From: Gammaproteobacteria bacterium
GTDB taxonomy: Bacteria; Pseudomonadota; Gammaproteobacteria; JAABTG01
NCBI GenBank assembly: GCA_034522055.1
Contig: JAXHLS010000002.1
Coordinates: 3,367,549-3,431,548 of the forward strand
Direction of reading: 5' to 3'
Length of the DNA stretch: 64,000 bases
Shown here: piece by piece, positions 29,452-39,064 of the stretch
How positions within the stretch are numbered: position 1 is the stretch's first letter
Layout of the letters: the number at the start of each line of letters is the position of its first letter
Program-made: the position numbers and the translations under genes
The notes under the pieces: model-generated
Database searches by the model: none
What the model saw: the letters and a program-made list of their open reading frames with translations, nothing else
What the model was told of the DNA's origin: nothing

Positions 29452-32400
29452 ATGATTGACCGCGTCATTTCCTGGTCGCTGGGCAATCGCCTGCTGGTGC
29501 TGGTGCTGGCCGCCGGCCTGCTTGTCTGGGGCAGCTGGTCGGCGCTGCAAACGCCGGTCGACGTGTTCCCCGATCTGACCGCACCCACGGTTACCGTCGT
29601 CGCGGAAGCCCACGGGATGCCGCCGGAGGATGTCGAGATTCAGGTGACCCTGCCGATCGAGACCGCGCTGAACGGCGCGGCCGGGGTGCGTCGGGTGCGC
29701 TCGACCAGCGGCATCGGCATCAGCGTGGTCACCATCGAGTTCGATTGGGGAACCGACATTTATCGCGCGCGCCAGGTGGTGGCCGAAAAGCTTCAGATCG
29801 CGCGGGCCTCGCTGCCCGCCGAACTGCCGCCGCCGGTGCTCACACCGGTGACCTCGATCATGGGCGAGGTGATGTTCATCGCGCTCAAATCGAATGCAGC
29901 CGAGCCCGACATCCGGGACGAGATGGCGCTGAAGACCGCGGCCGACTGGGTCGTCAGGCGGCGCCTGCTGGCCGTACCCGGGGTGGCCGAAGTCATTCCG
30001 ATCGGCGGTCGCACGCGTCAGTTTCAGGTCATCGTTCAGCCCGAACGACTGGCCACCTTCGATATTTCCATGGGCCAGGTGCTCGAAGCCGTGCGCACGG
30101 CCGGGCGCAACGCGTCGGCCGGCTTCATGGTTGAAAACGGCCAGGAATTTTTGATCCAGGGTATCGGGCGAGTGCGCCGGGTTGAAGACATCGAACAGGC
30201 CGTGGTCGCCCGGCGCGACAACGTCCCAGTGCAGCTGCGTGACTTGGCCGTGGTGCGGATCGGTCCAGCGCCGCGCCGCGGTACGGCCGCGCACAGCGGA
30301 GAGCCGGCGGTGGTGCTGGGCATTCAGAAGCAGCCGGGCGTCAACACCCTGGCGCTGACCCGCCGCCTGGATTCGGCGATCGACGATATCCAGGCATCGC
30401 TGCCCGACGGCATGCGGATTGAGACCGATGCGTTCCGCCAGGCCGACTTTATCCGGATCGCGGTCGACAATCTGGGGGTGGCGCTGCGCGATGGCGCGGT
30501 GCTGGTCGTGGCGATCATGTTCGTGTTCCTGCTCTCGGCGCGCGCCACCGGCATTGCGTTGCTGGCGATTCCATTATCACTGCTGGCCGCGGTACTGACC
30601 ATCCGCGCGCTGGGCGGCAGCATCAACACGATGACGCTGGGCGGCATGGCGATTGCGCTGGGTGCGCTGGTCGACGACGCGATCATCGTGGTCGAAAACA
30701 TCGTGCGGCGACTGCGGGAGAATCAGGCACGGGCCGCCGACGTGCGCCGCCCGACCGTCGCCGTGGTCTTCGATGCCACGCGCGAAATCCAGGGCTCGAT
30801 CGTGTTCGCCACGCTGATCATCATCCTGGTCTTTTTGCCACTGTTCTTTCTGGCCGGCGTCGAGGGCCGCCTGCTGGAGCCGCTGGGCCTGGCCTACATC
30901 GTCGCGCTGGCCGCCTCGCTGCTGGTGGCATTGACGGTCACGCCGGTGCTGTGCCTGCTGATGCTGCCGGAGCGGCCCGAGGCCGGGAACAGCCACGACA
31001 ACCGTTTTACCGCTCTGCTCAAGCGGGGCTACCGGCCGCTGCTGGAAACCGCGCTGTCTCGCTGGCGCGCAGTCGCTGTAACGGCGACCGGCCTGCTGAT
31101 CGCCGCCTGTATCGCACTGGCGTTTGCCGGTCGCGGCTTTCTGCCCGAATTCAATGAAGGCAGCCTGACGATCAGCGTGGTGACGCTGCCCGGTACTGCG
31201 CTGCAGGAATCCGACCGCATCGGGGCGCAAGTCGAGAACATCCTGCTGGCGCAACCGGAAGTAGTCGCGACCACCCGGCGCACCGGTCGCGCCGAACTTG
31301 ACCCGCATGCCCAGGCGGTGTATTCGTCGGAGATCGACGTCAACCTGAAAATGCGCGAGCGCGAAAAGGCCGCGCTGCTGGCCGACCTGCGCGCGGCATT
31401 CGCCGCGATTCCGGGCACCAATATCGTCGTTGGCCAGCCGATTTCGCACCGCATCGACCACATGCTTTCGGGCACGCGCGCCAACATCGCGATCAAGATC
31501 TTCGGCCCCGAACTGCCCGAACTGCGCCGGCTCGGCGCACGCATCGAGCAGATCGCGGGGCAGGTCGACGGCGCCGTCGACGTCGCGATGCAACAGCAAA
31601 GCGAGATTCCGTTCGTCGCCATACGATTCGACCGCGCGGCGCTGGCGCGCTACGGCGTGTCGATGGCCGCCGCGGCCGAGATGGTCGAGGCGGCGTTCGG
31701 CGGCACCGTGGTCGGCAGCGTGCTCGAGGAATCGGCCAGCTTCGATCTGGTCGTGCGCTACCCCGAGCGCATGCGTGACGACTTCGAGACCTTGCGCAAC
31801 ACGATCTTCGAGACCCCGGCCGGTGCCGAACTGACGCTGGATACCATCGCCGATGTCCGGCGCGCCCGCGGACCCGATACGATCAGTCGCGAAAACGTCC
31901 AGCGCAAGATGGTGGTGATGGCCAATGTCGCCGGCCGCGATCTGGTCGGGGTGGTCGAAGACATGCGGCGGCGCATCGGCGCGCAGATTGAATTTCCGAC
32001 CGGTTATCACATTGAGTTCGGCGGCCAGTTCGAAAGTGCCGAGGCGGCCGGCCAAAGATTACTGTTATTGGGCCTCGTGGTCATTGCCGGCATTTTCTTC
32101 CTGTTGGTCACCGCTTTCACCTCGGCTCGTGACGCCGCGCTGGTGATGCTGAACCTGCCGCTGGCGCTGATCGGCGGCGTGGCCGGCGTGTGGCTGGCCG
32201 GTGGCGTCGTGACCATCGCGGCACTGATCGGCTTCATCACGCTGTTCGGCATCGCCACCCGCAACGGTGTGATCCTCATCGACCATATCCGCCGACTGGT
32301 CGAGGAGCACGACCTGGCGCCGGCCGAAGCCGTCCGCACCGGTGCCGATCAGCGCCTGATCCCCATCCTGATGACCGCGCTGGCCACAGCACTCGCGCTG

Positions 32401-32553
32401 GTGCCGCTGGCGCTGGCCGGCGGCCAGCCAGGCAGCGAAATCCAGGCACCAATGGCCATTGTCATCCTGTGCGGCCTGATCACCTCGACCGCGCTGAACA
32501 TGGTCGTCGTACCCGCGCTGTATCTGCGTTTCGGCGCCGTTTGCCGATCGTGA
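29452..32553 (+). CDS. czcA: CzcA-type heavy-metal RND efflux pump
   Basis: A 1033-residue inner-membrane RND transporter of the heavy-metal (HME) family. The first membrane helix (LLVLVLAAGLLVWGSWSAL) is followed by VDVFPDLTAPTVTV, and the TM4 region GALVDDAIIVVENIV carries acidic residues used for proton relay. The two large periplasmic loops and twelve membrane helices are as expected. It exports divalent or monovalent metal ions together with CzcB and CzcC; the exact ion cannot be read from the sequence. Last gene of the operon controlled by the BlaI/M56 pair. Confidence 0.95.
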   Translation: MIDRVISWSLGNRLLVLVLAAGLLVWGSWSALQTPVDVFPDLTAPTVTVVAEAHGMPPEDVEIQVTLPIETALNGAAGVRRVRSTSGIGISVVTIEFDWGTDIYRARQVVAEKLQIARASLPAELPPPVLTPVTSIMGEVMFIALKSNAAEPDIRDEMALKTAADWVVRRRLLAVPGVAEVIPIGGRTRQFQVIVQPERLATFDISMGQVLEAVRTAGRNASAGFMVENGQEFLIQGIGRVRRVEDIEQAVVARRDNVPVQLRDLAVVRIGPAPRRGTAAHSGEPAVVLGIQKQPGVNTLALTRRLDSAIDDIQASLPDGMRIETDAFRQADFIRIAVDNLGVALRDGAVLVVAIMFVFLLSARATGIALLAIPLSLLAAVLTIRALGGSINTMTLGGMAIALGALVDDAIIVVENIVRRLRENQARAADVRRPTVAVVFDATREIQGSIVFATLIIILVFLPLFFLAGVEGRLLEPLGLAYIVALAASLLVALTVTPVLCLLMLPERPEAGNSHDNRFTALLKRGYRPLLETALSRWRAVAVTATGLLIAACIALAFAGRGFLPEFNEGSLTISVVTLPGTALQESDRIGAQVENILLAQPEVVATTRRTGRAELDPHAQAVYSSEIDVNLKMREREKAALLADLRAAFAAIPGTNIVVGQPISHRIDHMLSGTRANIAIKIFGPELPELRRLGARIEQIAGQVDGAVDVAMQQQSEIPFVAIRFDRAALARYGVSMAAAAEMVEAAFGGTVVGSVLEESASFDLVVRYPERMRDDFETLRNTIFETPAGAELTLDTIADVRRARGPDTISRENVQRKMVVMANVAGRDLVGVVEDMRRRIGAQIEFPTGYHIEFGGQFESAEAAGQRLLLLGLVVIAGIFFLLVTAFTSARDAALVMLNLPLALIGGVAGVWLAGGVVTIAALIGFITLFGIATRNGVILIDHIRRLVEEHDLAPAEAVRTGADQRLIPILMTALATALALVPLALAGGQPGSEIQAPMAIVILCGLITSTALNMVVVPALYLRFGAVCRS

Positions 32554-32848
32554 GTGCGCTGACTAACCAGATAATGGTTTGACATAATTCCCGGGGCGAA
32601 GTGTGCTGCATGAACGATAGAGAGAACTAGAGTTCATCGACGCCAGTATCCGGATTCGAGCGCATGACATCGGGGTCGGTAACAGCAACTCGCGTGACAA
32701 AGTTATCCGCGCTGTGCGAAACGTGGAACGTGGCTGGAAAGCAATGCGGAGCTATCAGTAGGCATAGTGCTTATCCTCATAAGGCTCAAGATATCAATGG
32801 GCTGAGTTCCAGCGGCATTTGTTGATTTTCAGCAGGAGGTAGACACGG

Positions 32849-33211
32849 TTGGCTTATTACATCGTTAAAGTCGCAGTGACCGCCATTCTGGTAGTCCTTA
32901 TATCGGAAATCTCCAAACGCAGCTCGTTTGTCGGGGCCGTGCTTGCCTCGGTGCCGCTGACTTCCGTCCTGGCGATGTTCTGGCTTTATGCAGACACCGG
33001 GGATGCTGGCAAAGTCAGCGCGCTCGCAGACAGTATCTTCTGGCTGGTTTTGCCATCGCTGGCATTGTTTATCGCGCTGCCTATTCTTCTGGCGCAGGGG
33101 ATAAATTTCTATCTCAGTCTGGCGGGATCGATCGGTATTACCGCAATTTGCTATGGGCTGATGGTGGCTGTGCTTCGCTATTACGGAGTCCAATATATAA
33201 ATAGCGTATAA
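32849..33211 (+). CDS. DUF3147 family membrane protein
   Basis: A 120-residue protein with four membrane segments matching DUF3147 (VLASVPLTSVLAMFWLY and FWLVLPSLALFIALPILL). The TTG start follows AGGAGGTAGACACGG, an excellent ribosome-binding site, and nothing upstream in frame is conserved. Function of the family is unknown. The short tail after the stop (AACGAGGCG...CGCCTC...GTTAAGT) looks weakly like an attC site. Together with the next two mini genes this may be a leftover of a cassette array. Bases 32554-32848 before it hold no gene I recognise. Confidence 0.85.
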   Translation: MAYYIVKVAVTAILVVLISEISKRSSFVGAVLASVPLTSVLAMFWLYADTGDAGKVSALADSIFWLVLPSLALFIALPILLAQGINFYLSLAGSIGITAICYGLMVAVLRYYGVQYINSV

Positions 33212-33346
33212 CGAGGCGAAGTATGACGCGCCCTTCGGGCGCAGGACGCTCGCAAGCTTGCGCCTCTGTGTCTAGGGTTAAGTGGCTGGATTTAGGCGAA
33301 GGTTGCCCGCCATTGTGCAATCATTTAGAGAAACTGGAGATATGTC

Positions 33347-33571
33347 ATGACAGAAACTATACCTGGTCCTGGAATGTGGCCCTTAGGCCCATTGATGATG
33401 TTGGTGATGGCGGCAGTGATTATCGTGCCGTTTTGGTTTATTTTTTCCAAAGCTGGCTACTCAAAGTGGTTAAGCTTGCTGATGATCGTTCCACTCGTGA
33501 ACGTGATCCTTTTGTATTTCTTTGCGTTCTCTAAATGGCCGATCCTCGGAACTAGCGACAAGCAAACATAG
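33347..33571 (+). CDS. Small membrane protein (74 aa), paralogue 1
   Basis: Two membrane segments: one in LGPLMMLVMAAVIIVPFWFIF and one in WLSLLMIVPLVNVILLYFFA (positions about 13-33 and 41-60). They are separated by SKAGYSK and followed by SKWP, a pattern common in small uncharacterised inner-membrane proteins. The N-terminal half is clearly related to the 49-residue product at 36058-36207 (PFW-IFSKA shared). Start ATG follows GGAGATATGTC. Function unknown; neighbours suggest an accessory role rather than a core one. Confidence 0.75.
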   Translation: MTETIPGPGMWPLGPLMMLVMAAVIIVPFWFIFSKAGYSKWLSLLMIVPLVNVILLYFFAFSKWPILGTSDKQT

Positions 33572-33917
33572 ATTCGTCACCAGCGTTGATCTTAGTTATG
33601 CTCCGCATAACTCATAAGCATTTATCCGCCGTGCGCAGCATGGCGAATAAATGTCTGTTGGACTAAGCCGCCCATCAGATCGGCGCGGTCTGATCTATAG
33701 GGAAATGTATTGCGCGGGGTGGGTGCGATGCGCCGGCGGTGGCGCAGATCGGGGCGGTGGTCGTGGCCGGCGAGGCGTCTTCGTCCATGTCTTCGGGCCC
33801 TGCAACGTGCGATAGGTGGTCATTCTCTCGCCATTTCTGCGCAAAATCCAATGTCCGGACGAGCGCAACCGCGGCCCGGCTGCGGGGCCGTCCCACCTCG
33901 GTCAAGACCGCGGGCCT
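33572..33917. other. Flank of the IS91-type element, no gene
   Basis: About 345 bases. The left portion has short dyads (GTTATGCTCCGCATAAC and ATTTATCCGCC...GGCGAATAAAT), the latter a fairly good hairpin at about 33620-33650. The right portion probably includes the replication-origin end of the IS91-type element, downstream of its transposase. I cannot fix the exact element boundary. Confidence 0.4.
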
Positions 33918-35069
33918 TTATCCTGTTCTACGGCCTCGGTGTCGCGTGTCGGGCGGTCTCCAGAGGGACCGACCGGGCGCAATCTGCGCGATCACGTGCA
34001 GTCGCCCGGTCCGGCACTGCGGGCAGGGATAGTCGACGCTGTCGTGGTGTGCGGTGCCGTCGTCCTTCTCCGGTGGGACGGGGACGGCCAGGGCCTCACG
34101 GATCCGGGCGAGCTTCTCCCGGCGGCCGCGGTTGGCCAGGAAGCCGAAGTGACGAATGCGCATCAGCCCTTTCGGTAGGACATGCATCAGGAAGCGGCGC
34201 ACGAACTCTTCGCCCTCCAGGGACAATGTCTTATGTCGGTCACGGTCGCGGTAGTCCTTGTACCGGATGGTCACCCGTTCGTCGTCGACCGCGAGGATCC
34301 GCGCTGGGGTGATCGCGATGCGGTGGGTGTAACGGGCCAGGTAGTCGACGACGGTGGCGGTATGGTCGAGACAGTGTTTGGTGTAGACCACCCAGTCAAC
34401 GGCCATCAAGGCGTCGAGTACGGCATCGACCTCGCCGTCGCGCGTGACACGGTACAGTTCGCCCTGGGTCGCGGCCTGGCGCAACTGTGTCACCATCCGC
34501 CCTCGGAAGTGCCGCGAGAGCGCCTTGACGGGAAACAGGTAGGTGCTCTTCGCCGCCCGCCACTGGCCGTCGCTACCCAGGGCTCCGCCGGGCACCAGGC
34601 AATGCAGGTGCACATGGCGGCTCAGGTTCTGGCCCCAGGTGTGCAGTACTGCACTCATGCCCATCTCACCGCCCAGACGCTTGGGATCCTGGCCGAACGC
34701 CTTGAGGGTGGACCAGGCCGCCTGAAAGAGCAGGCGGTAGATCACCTCCGGGTGCAGTGCCACCCAGCCGTTGAGGGTATGTGGCAGGGTGAAGACCAGA
34801 TGGTAATAGGTCACCGGCAGGATGTGCCCCTGCTGACGCGCGGCCCATTGGCGGGTCGCCCGTCCCTGGCACTGCGGGCAGTGCCGGTCGCGGCAACCGT
34901 GATACCAAACCTCTTCGTCACCGCAGGCGCCGCAGCGCAGCCGCACCCCGCCCATCGCCTCGGTTCGGCAGGCCTGCAGATGGCCACAGACCTTGCGCCG
35001 CTGGTAATCCAGCGTGTCAGCGCGCAGGAAGCGGTTCAGAATCCCTTGCACAGTGGCCGCCTCAGTCAT
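33918..35069 (-). CDS. IS91 family transposase
   Basis: A 383-residue rolling-circle transposase. The N-terminal zinc-binding region has CGHLQACR, CGACGDEEVW and CRDRHCPQCQ. The HUH motif is HVHLHCLVPGG at about residue 130, and the catalytic tyrosine lies in DYLARYTHRIAI. Family length is normal and no damage is visible, so the transposase may be active. Its start (ATGACTGAG) overlaps the end of the recombinase gene by eight bases. Confidence 0.93.
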   Translation of the reverse strand: MTEAATVQGILNRFLRADTLDYQRRKVCGHLQACRTEAMGGVRLRCGACGDEEVWYHGCRDRHCPQCQGRATRQWAARQQGHILPVTYYHLVFTLPHTLNGWVALHPEVIYRLLFQAAWSTLKAFGQDPKRLGGEMGMSAVLHTWGQNLSRHVHLHCLVPGGALGSDGQWRAAKSTYLFPVKALSRHFRGRMVTQLRQAATQGELYRVTRDGEVDAVLDALMAVDWVVYTKHCLDHTATVVDYLARYTHRIAITPARILAVDDERVTIRYKDYRDRDRHKTLSLEGEEFVRRFLMHVLPKGLMRIRHFGFLANRGRREKLARIREALAVPVPPEKDDGTAHHDSVDYPCPQCRTGRLHVIAQIAPGRSLWRPPDTRHRGRRTG

Positions 35070-35918
35070 GACCCACCCCCAGTCCCGCGATCAGATCGGA
35101 CACCCCCTGCGCAGCGCCGCGCTGCTCGGGTACCCAATGCACGTAGCGCATCGTCGATTGCAGGTTGCCGTGGCCGAGCAGGCGTTGCAGCCGGTGGACC
35201 GGCAGGCCGCTCTCCAGTTGATGGGTCGCATAGGCGTGACGCAGGCTGTGGATGCCGCCGATCTTCTCCACTCTGGCCCGGTTCTTGGCGCGACCGAACA
35301 CCCGCTGGGCGCTGGCGATACTGAGAGGGGTCGTCGTATCGCTTCCGCTGGGAAAGAGCCACGTGGGGGGCGGTAAATCGCCCAGTAACGGCGCAGCGCG
35401 TGAAGCAGGCCGGGCGAAAGGGTGACCAGCCGGTCCTTCGCCCCCTTGCCCTGCTCGATGCGCAGCAGCCCGCGTTCGCCATCGATATCACGCACCCGCA
35501 CTCGCACCACCTCGCTCACCCGCAGGCCGCAGCCGTAGCAGGTCTGAAGCAGCATGCGGTGCTTGGGGTTGGTACACGCCACCAGAATGCGCCCCACCTC
35601 ATCGCGGGTCAGCAACTCGGGGATCCGTTGGGCCCGCTTCGGCATCACGAAGGACACATCGAACGACGGCCACTTCAGCACCTGCACATAGAGGAAGCGC
35701 ACCGCACCGTGGTGAACCCGGCAGGTCGAACCGGATAGCGAACGCTCGACGGCCAGATACCTGAACCAGGCCTCCAGCTCTTCGAGGCTCAACTGACTCG
35801 GCGAACGCCCGTAGTACCGCGCCAGGGCGGTAACCGCTGCCAGGTAACTCTGATGGGTACGCACTGAAAAGCCACGCTGGCGCATGGCATCAATCATCTG
35901 CTGACGCAAGGGTGTCAT
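35062..35918 (-). pseudogene. IS91-associated tyrosine recombinase with a frameshift in a C6 run
   Basis: The first frame (from 35918) has the core-binding domain and the first catalytic arginine (CYGCGLRVSEVVRVRV). The second frame has HSLRHAYATHQLESG (HxxR) and LGHGNLQSTMRYVHW with the His and the tyrosine nucleophile. They join if one C is added to the run of six G at 35365-35370 (plus strand): reading then goes IYRPP-TWLFPSGSD without a gap. This is either a one-base deletion, an assembly error, or a site where -1 slippage makes the full protein. Confidence 0.85.
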
Positions 35919-35976
35919 CGTCGTCTCTCCTCTCAGTCAGACCCACATCGGGTCAACTGAGAGTGTTGACGACGGA
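35919..35976. repeat. Hairpin at the IS91 element end
   Basis: CTCTCAGT-CA-GACCC-ACATC-GGGTC-A-ACTGAGAG (35930-35963) forms two stacked perfect stems, and an outer CGTCGTC/GACGACG pair extends it. It lies just before the recombinase start codon at the left border of the element and may be the ter end or an operator. Confidence 0.65.
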
Positions 35977-36002
35977 AGAACCGCCGGCGTCTATCGAAGG
36001 GG

Positions 36003-36041
36003 AGCTACCGCGGAGCGGTTTAGTTCAACTCAGCGTTAGAT
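36003..36041 (+). other. Candidate attC right half (L'/R')
   Basis: The stretch ending TTTAGTTCAACTCAGCGTTAGAT looks like the right half of an integron attC: L'-like TTCAACTC and R' box GTTAGAT fitting GTTRRRY. The left half is missing, as though the IS91-type element inserted there. It is followed after 16 bases by the second mini membrane protein gene. Confidence 0.5.
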
Positions 36042-36057
36042 TTCAATGGAGAGAACC

Positions 36058-36207
36058 ATGCCAAATGCAGGCCAAGAAATGCCGATGGGCTTTTTCCCAT
36101 TCGGTCCGATCATGTGGGTCGTGTTGGCGATAATATTTATCATCCCGTTCTGGCAAATCTTCTCGAAGGCGTGGTGGGACCCGGTGACGACGGTGAACCC
36201 GTCATGA
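36058..36207 (+). CDS. Small membrane protein (49 aa), paralogue 2
   Basis: A 49-residue protein starting MPNAGQEMPMGFFPFGPIM with one clear membrane helix (WVVLAIIFIIPFWQIF, residues 20-35). It corresponds to the N-terminal half of the 74-residue protein at 33347-33571: FGPIM, IPFW and IFSKA align with LGPLM, VPFW and IFSKA. The second membrane segment is missing, replaced by a short WWDPVTTVNPS tail. GGAGAGAACC before the ATG is a good ribosome-binding site. Function unknown. Confidence 0.7.
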   Translation: MPNAGQEMPMGFFPFGPIMWVVLAIIFIIPFWQIFSKAWWDPVTTVNPS

Positions 36208-36512
36208 CCCTCTTGCTACGAAACGAGGACTGATCCCGCCGGCCGCTGCCGGCATCTTCGCCCTGGCCACTTGGGTAAAAGTGGCGCCTCCCCCTCTCTG
36301 GCCCACGGGCTACAGTGAACCGCCCCGAAAATCGCGGAGGCTGCTTGGTTTAAGTCAAGCCGCCATCGCGACCAGACTGGCGAGTTGGCGGATCCCTTTG
36401 CTGTCGTCTGGTGGAGGCGGAGAGAATCATATTGAACTTTAAATCAATGGTTTCTTTGGACAAACGTCAGATCTGAACGTTGTATATCTATTTCCGAGAT
36501 CGATTCGCACGA
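36208..36512. other. Intergenic stretch with a probable IS C-terminal scrap
   Basis: On the minus strand, codons near 36363-36410 read DDSKGIRQLASLVAMAA followed by a stop. This looks like the C-terminus of a transposase, but too little remains to name it. The right-hand part holds the AbiE promoter region, with TTGGAC and TATATC present but poorly spaced. Confidence 0.4.
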
Positions 36513-36541
36513 TGTCCGAAAAAGATCTACAATTTTCGGAC

Positions 36542-36542
<1 letters not shown>
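36513..36542. promoter_or_regulatory. Inverted repeat overlapping the abiEi start, likely autoregulatory operator
   Basis: TGTCCGAAAA and TTTTCGGACA are exact complements separated by 10 bases. The right arm ends on the A of the ATG at 36542. AbiEi antitoxins are known to repress their own promoter by binding inverted repeats, so this fits. It also argues that translation begins at 36542 and not at the ATG at 36512. Confidence 0.7.
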
Positions 36543-37419
<877 letters not shown>

Positions 37420-37423
<4 letters not shown>

Positions 37424-38499
37424 ATCCGGCTTTCGATGAGGTTCTCGCAGCCGGGGCGGACGCGATGTTGGGCGCCTTTGATGCGACGGCCCTGCGTCTC
37501 GGTACGGTGTCCCAGAATATCGAGAAGGACTTCTGGGTCTGCTGGACGCTGGATGCCTTGTTCAATGGCCTGAAAGACGGGGGACCCCGTCTCCTCTTCA
37601 AAGGCGGAACTTCCTTGTCCAAGGGGTTCGGTCTGATCAACCGCTTCTCCGAAGACATCGACATCACCGTGTTTCGGGACGACATTGGCGAGCCGGCGAC
37701 CATTGAGGAACTCGATGCGCTCAGCGGCAAAAAGCGCAGGGCGCGGCTCGATGCGATCAAGGATGCCTGTAAGACGTATATCAGTGGCCCGCTACACGCT
37801 GAGTTGACGCTGATCCTCCAAGACCGGCTCCAAGCCGCAGGTTTCGATACCAGCGTGCCACGGGTGGAAGCCGACGACGCCGATCCCGACGGGCAGACCT
37901 TGCTGATCTGGTATCCCGCGGCAACGCCGCGATCGGATTACGTGCGGGCGGCGATCAAGATTGAGTCTGGCGCGAAGTCCGCGCTCGACCCGAACAGCGA
38001 AGTGCCCATCAAACCCTATGTCGATGATGATTTGCCGACGCTTGACCTGACCGTTCCTTCTGTACGGACGGTCGATCCGGAACGTACGTTCTGGGACAAG
38101 GTCGTCATCCTCCACGGGCTGCGGCGCTGGTTCGACAAGCGCGGCGAGCTACGCGGGGGCGGCCAACGCGTGTCCCGCCATTATTATGACCTGCACCGGC
38201 TCGCCGCGTCGCCGGTCGCCGCCGCCGCCATCGCTGAGACGGCGCTCGGCACGGACTGCGTTGCGCACGCCCGGATGTTCTTCAATCGACCGGACTTTGA
38301 TTTTGCGAGTGCTGCGCCCGGCTCCTTCGCGATGGTGCCGCATGACGCGATGATCGATCAGTTGCGGGTCGACTACAGAGCTATGCAGGGCATGATCTTC
38401 GGTGACCCTCCGGAGTTCGAAGCCGTGCTCAAGAGCATCAGCGCGTTGGAGACGCATCTGAACCGAAACGGCGCAAGTGGAAGCGGGGTGACACGATGA
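37420..38499 (+). CDS. abiEii: AbiEii-type nucleotidyltransferase toxin
   Basis: A 359-residue nucleotidyltransferase toxin of the AbiEii/DUF1814 family. It is the partner of the AbiEi antitoxin and an abortive-infection or island-stabilising system. The active-site motif FKGGTSLSKGF...RFSEDIDITVF (GGTS and DxD, residues about 65-90) is intact, and a distal DLTVPSVRTVDPERTFWDKV motif is typical of the family. The ATG overlaps the antitoxin stop. All known catalytic motifs look complete, so the pair is probably functional. Confidence 0.9.
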
Positions 38500-38525
38500 A
38501 GCAACTGGAGGAGGGGCCGGTGCAG

Positions 38526-38936
38526 AAGCTGGAGTTTGGCGCGCAGCGCGCGGACGAGGCGGTGGCCCAGATCGGTGCGGTCAAGCTGATCCAGCGTTTT
38601 GGTAGCGCGCTGACAAAATCGCCAGGACCGATTTTGAACAGCCGAAGGCTGGTCCCGGAGGGGTGGAGGGCAGGACGCCCGGAATCACCTCAATGTCCAC
38701 TTCCATATGCTGTTTCTCGACGGGGTGTACATCGAGCGTGCCGCCAGTGCACTGCGTTTCCCCTGAGTGAGGGTGCCGATCAGCGCCGAGCTAGCCCGGC
38801 TGACCTGGATCTCGGCGCAATGCATCGGCGGCTACCTCGAACGCCATGGGATGCTGGAGCGCTGTTGCGGAGAACCGCTACCTGGCCGGCGATGACATCA
38901 AGGCTGGCGCGATGGACGAGCTGTTGGGGGCATTAC
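38526..38936 (+). pseudogene. Decayed IS91-type transposase fragment
   Basis: Pieces of an IS91/IS801-like transposase can be read in successive frames: VKLIQRFGSAL, then after an insertion HLNVHFHMLFLDGVYIE (HUH-like region), then [28 protein letters not shown] and [20 protein letters not shown]. The fragment is broken by a 70-base insertion at 38613-38682 and by small indels. It is different from the intact IS91-type element at 33918-35069. Confidence 0.75.
38613..38682. repeat. 70-bp palindrome-containing insertion in the IS91 fragment
   Basis: Between codons for RFGSAL and HLNVHFH lie 70 foreign bases. They contain the perfect dyad CAAAATCG/CGATTTTG (38614-38621 and 38629-38636) and a GGCTGGTCCCGG...CAGGACGCCCGG part. 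It looks like an interspersed palindromic element that inserted into, or replaced part of, the transposase gene. Confidence 0.6.
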
Positions 38937-39064
38937 CACCGAGATGCTTTCGGCCCCCGGAGTTCTACTATGCCGAGGACTATCACCAACAATGCCTGGC
39001 CAAGAATCCCGGCGGATATTGCGCCATCGGCGGCACCGGGGTGGATTATCCGACGGTGGCTTGA
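38937..39064 (+). pseudogene. msrA: 3' fragment of peptide methionine sulfoxide reductase A
   Basis: The sequence ITTE followed, one frame over, by [17 protein letters not shown] and [18 protein letters not shown] is the C-terminal end of an MsrA protein: the [11 protein letters not shown] motif and the resolving-cysteine region GGYC. The N-terminal two thirds, including the catalytic GCFWG, are absent. It is joined directly to the IS91-type transposase fragment, a trace of an old rearrangement. Confidence 0.8.

Larger units (their letters stand above)
33660..35976 (-). mobile_element. IS91-family element with accessory tyrosine recombinase
   Basis: The element contains a Y-type HUH transposase gene (33918-35069) preceded by an overlapping tyrosine recombinase gene (35062-35918), the arrangement of one IS91 subgroup. 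A hairpin-rich end lies at 35919-35976. It sits between two paralogous mini membrane protein genes and right next to a half attC site. IS91 elements leave no target duplications, so the limits given are approximate. Confidence 0.7.

Noticed and set aside
33212-33300. Possible complete attC after the DUF3147 gene
   Set aside because: GTATAAC and GTTAAGT are not complementary and spacing is asymmetric; only the inner GAGGCG/CGCCTC pair is convincing, so I left it as a weak hint.
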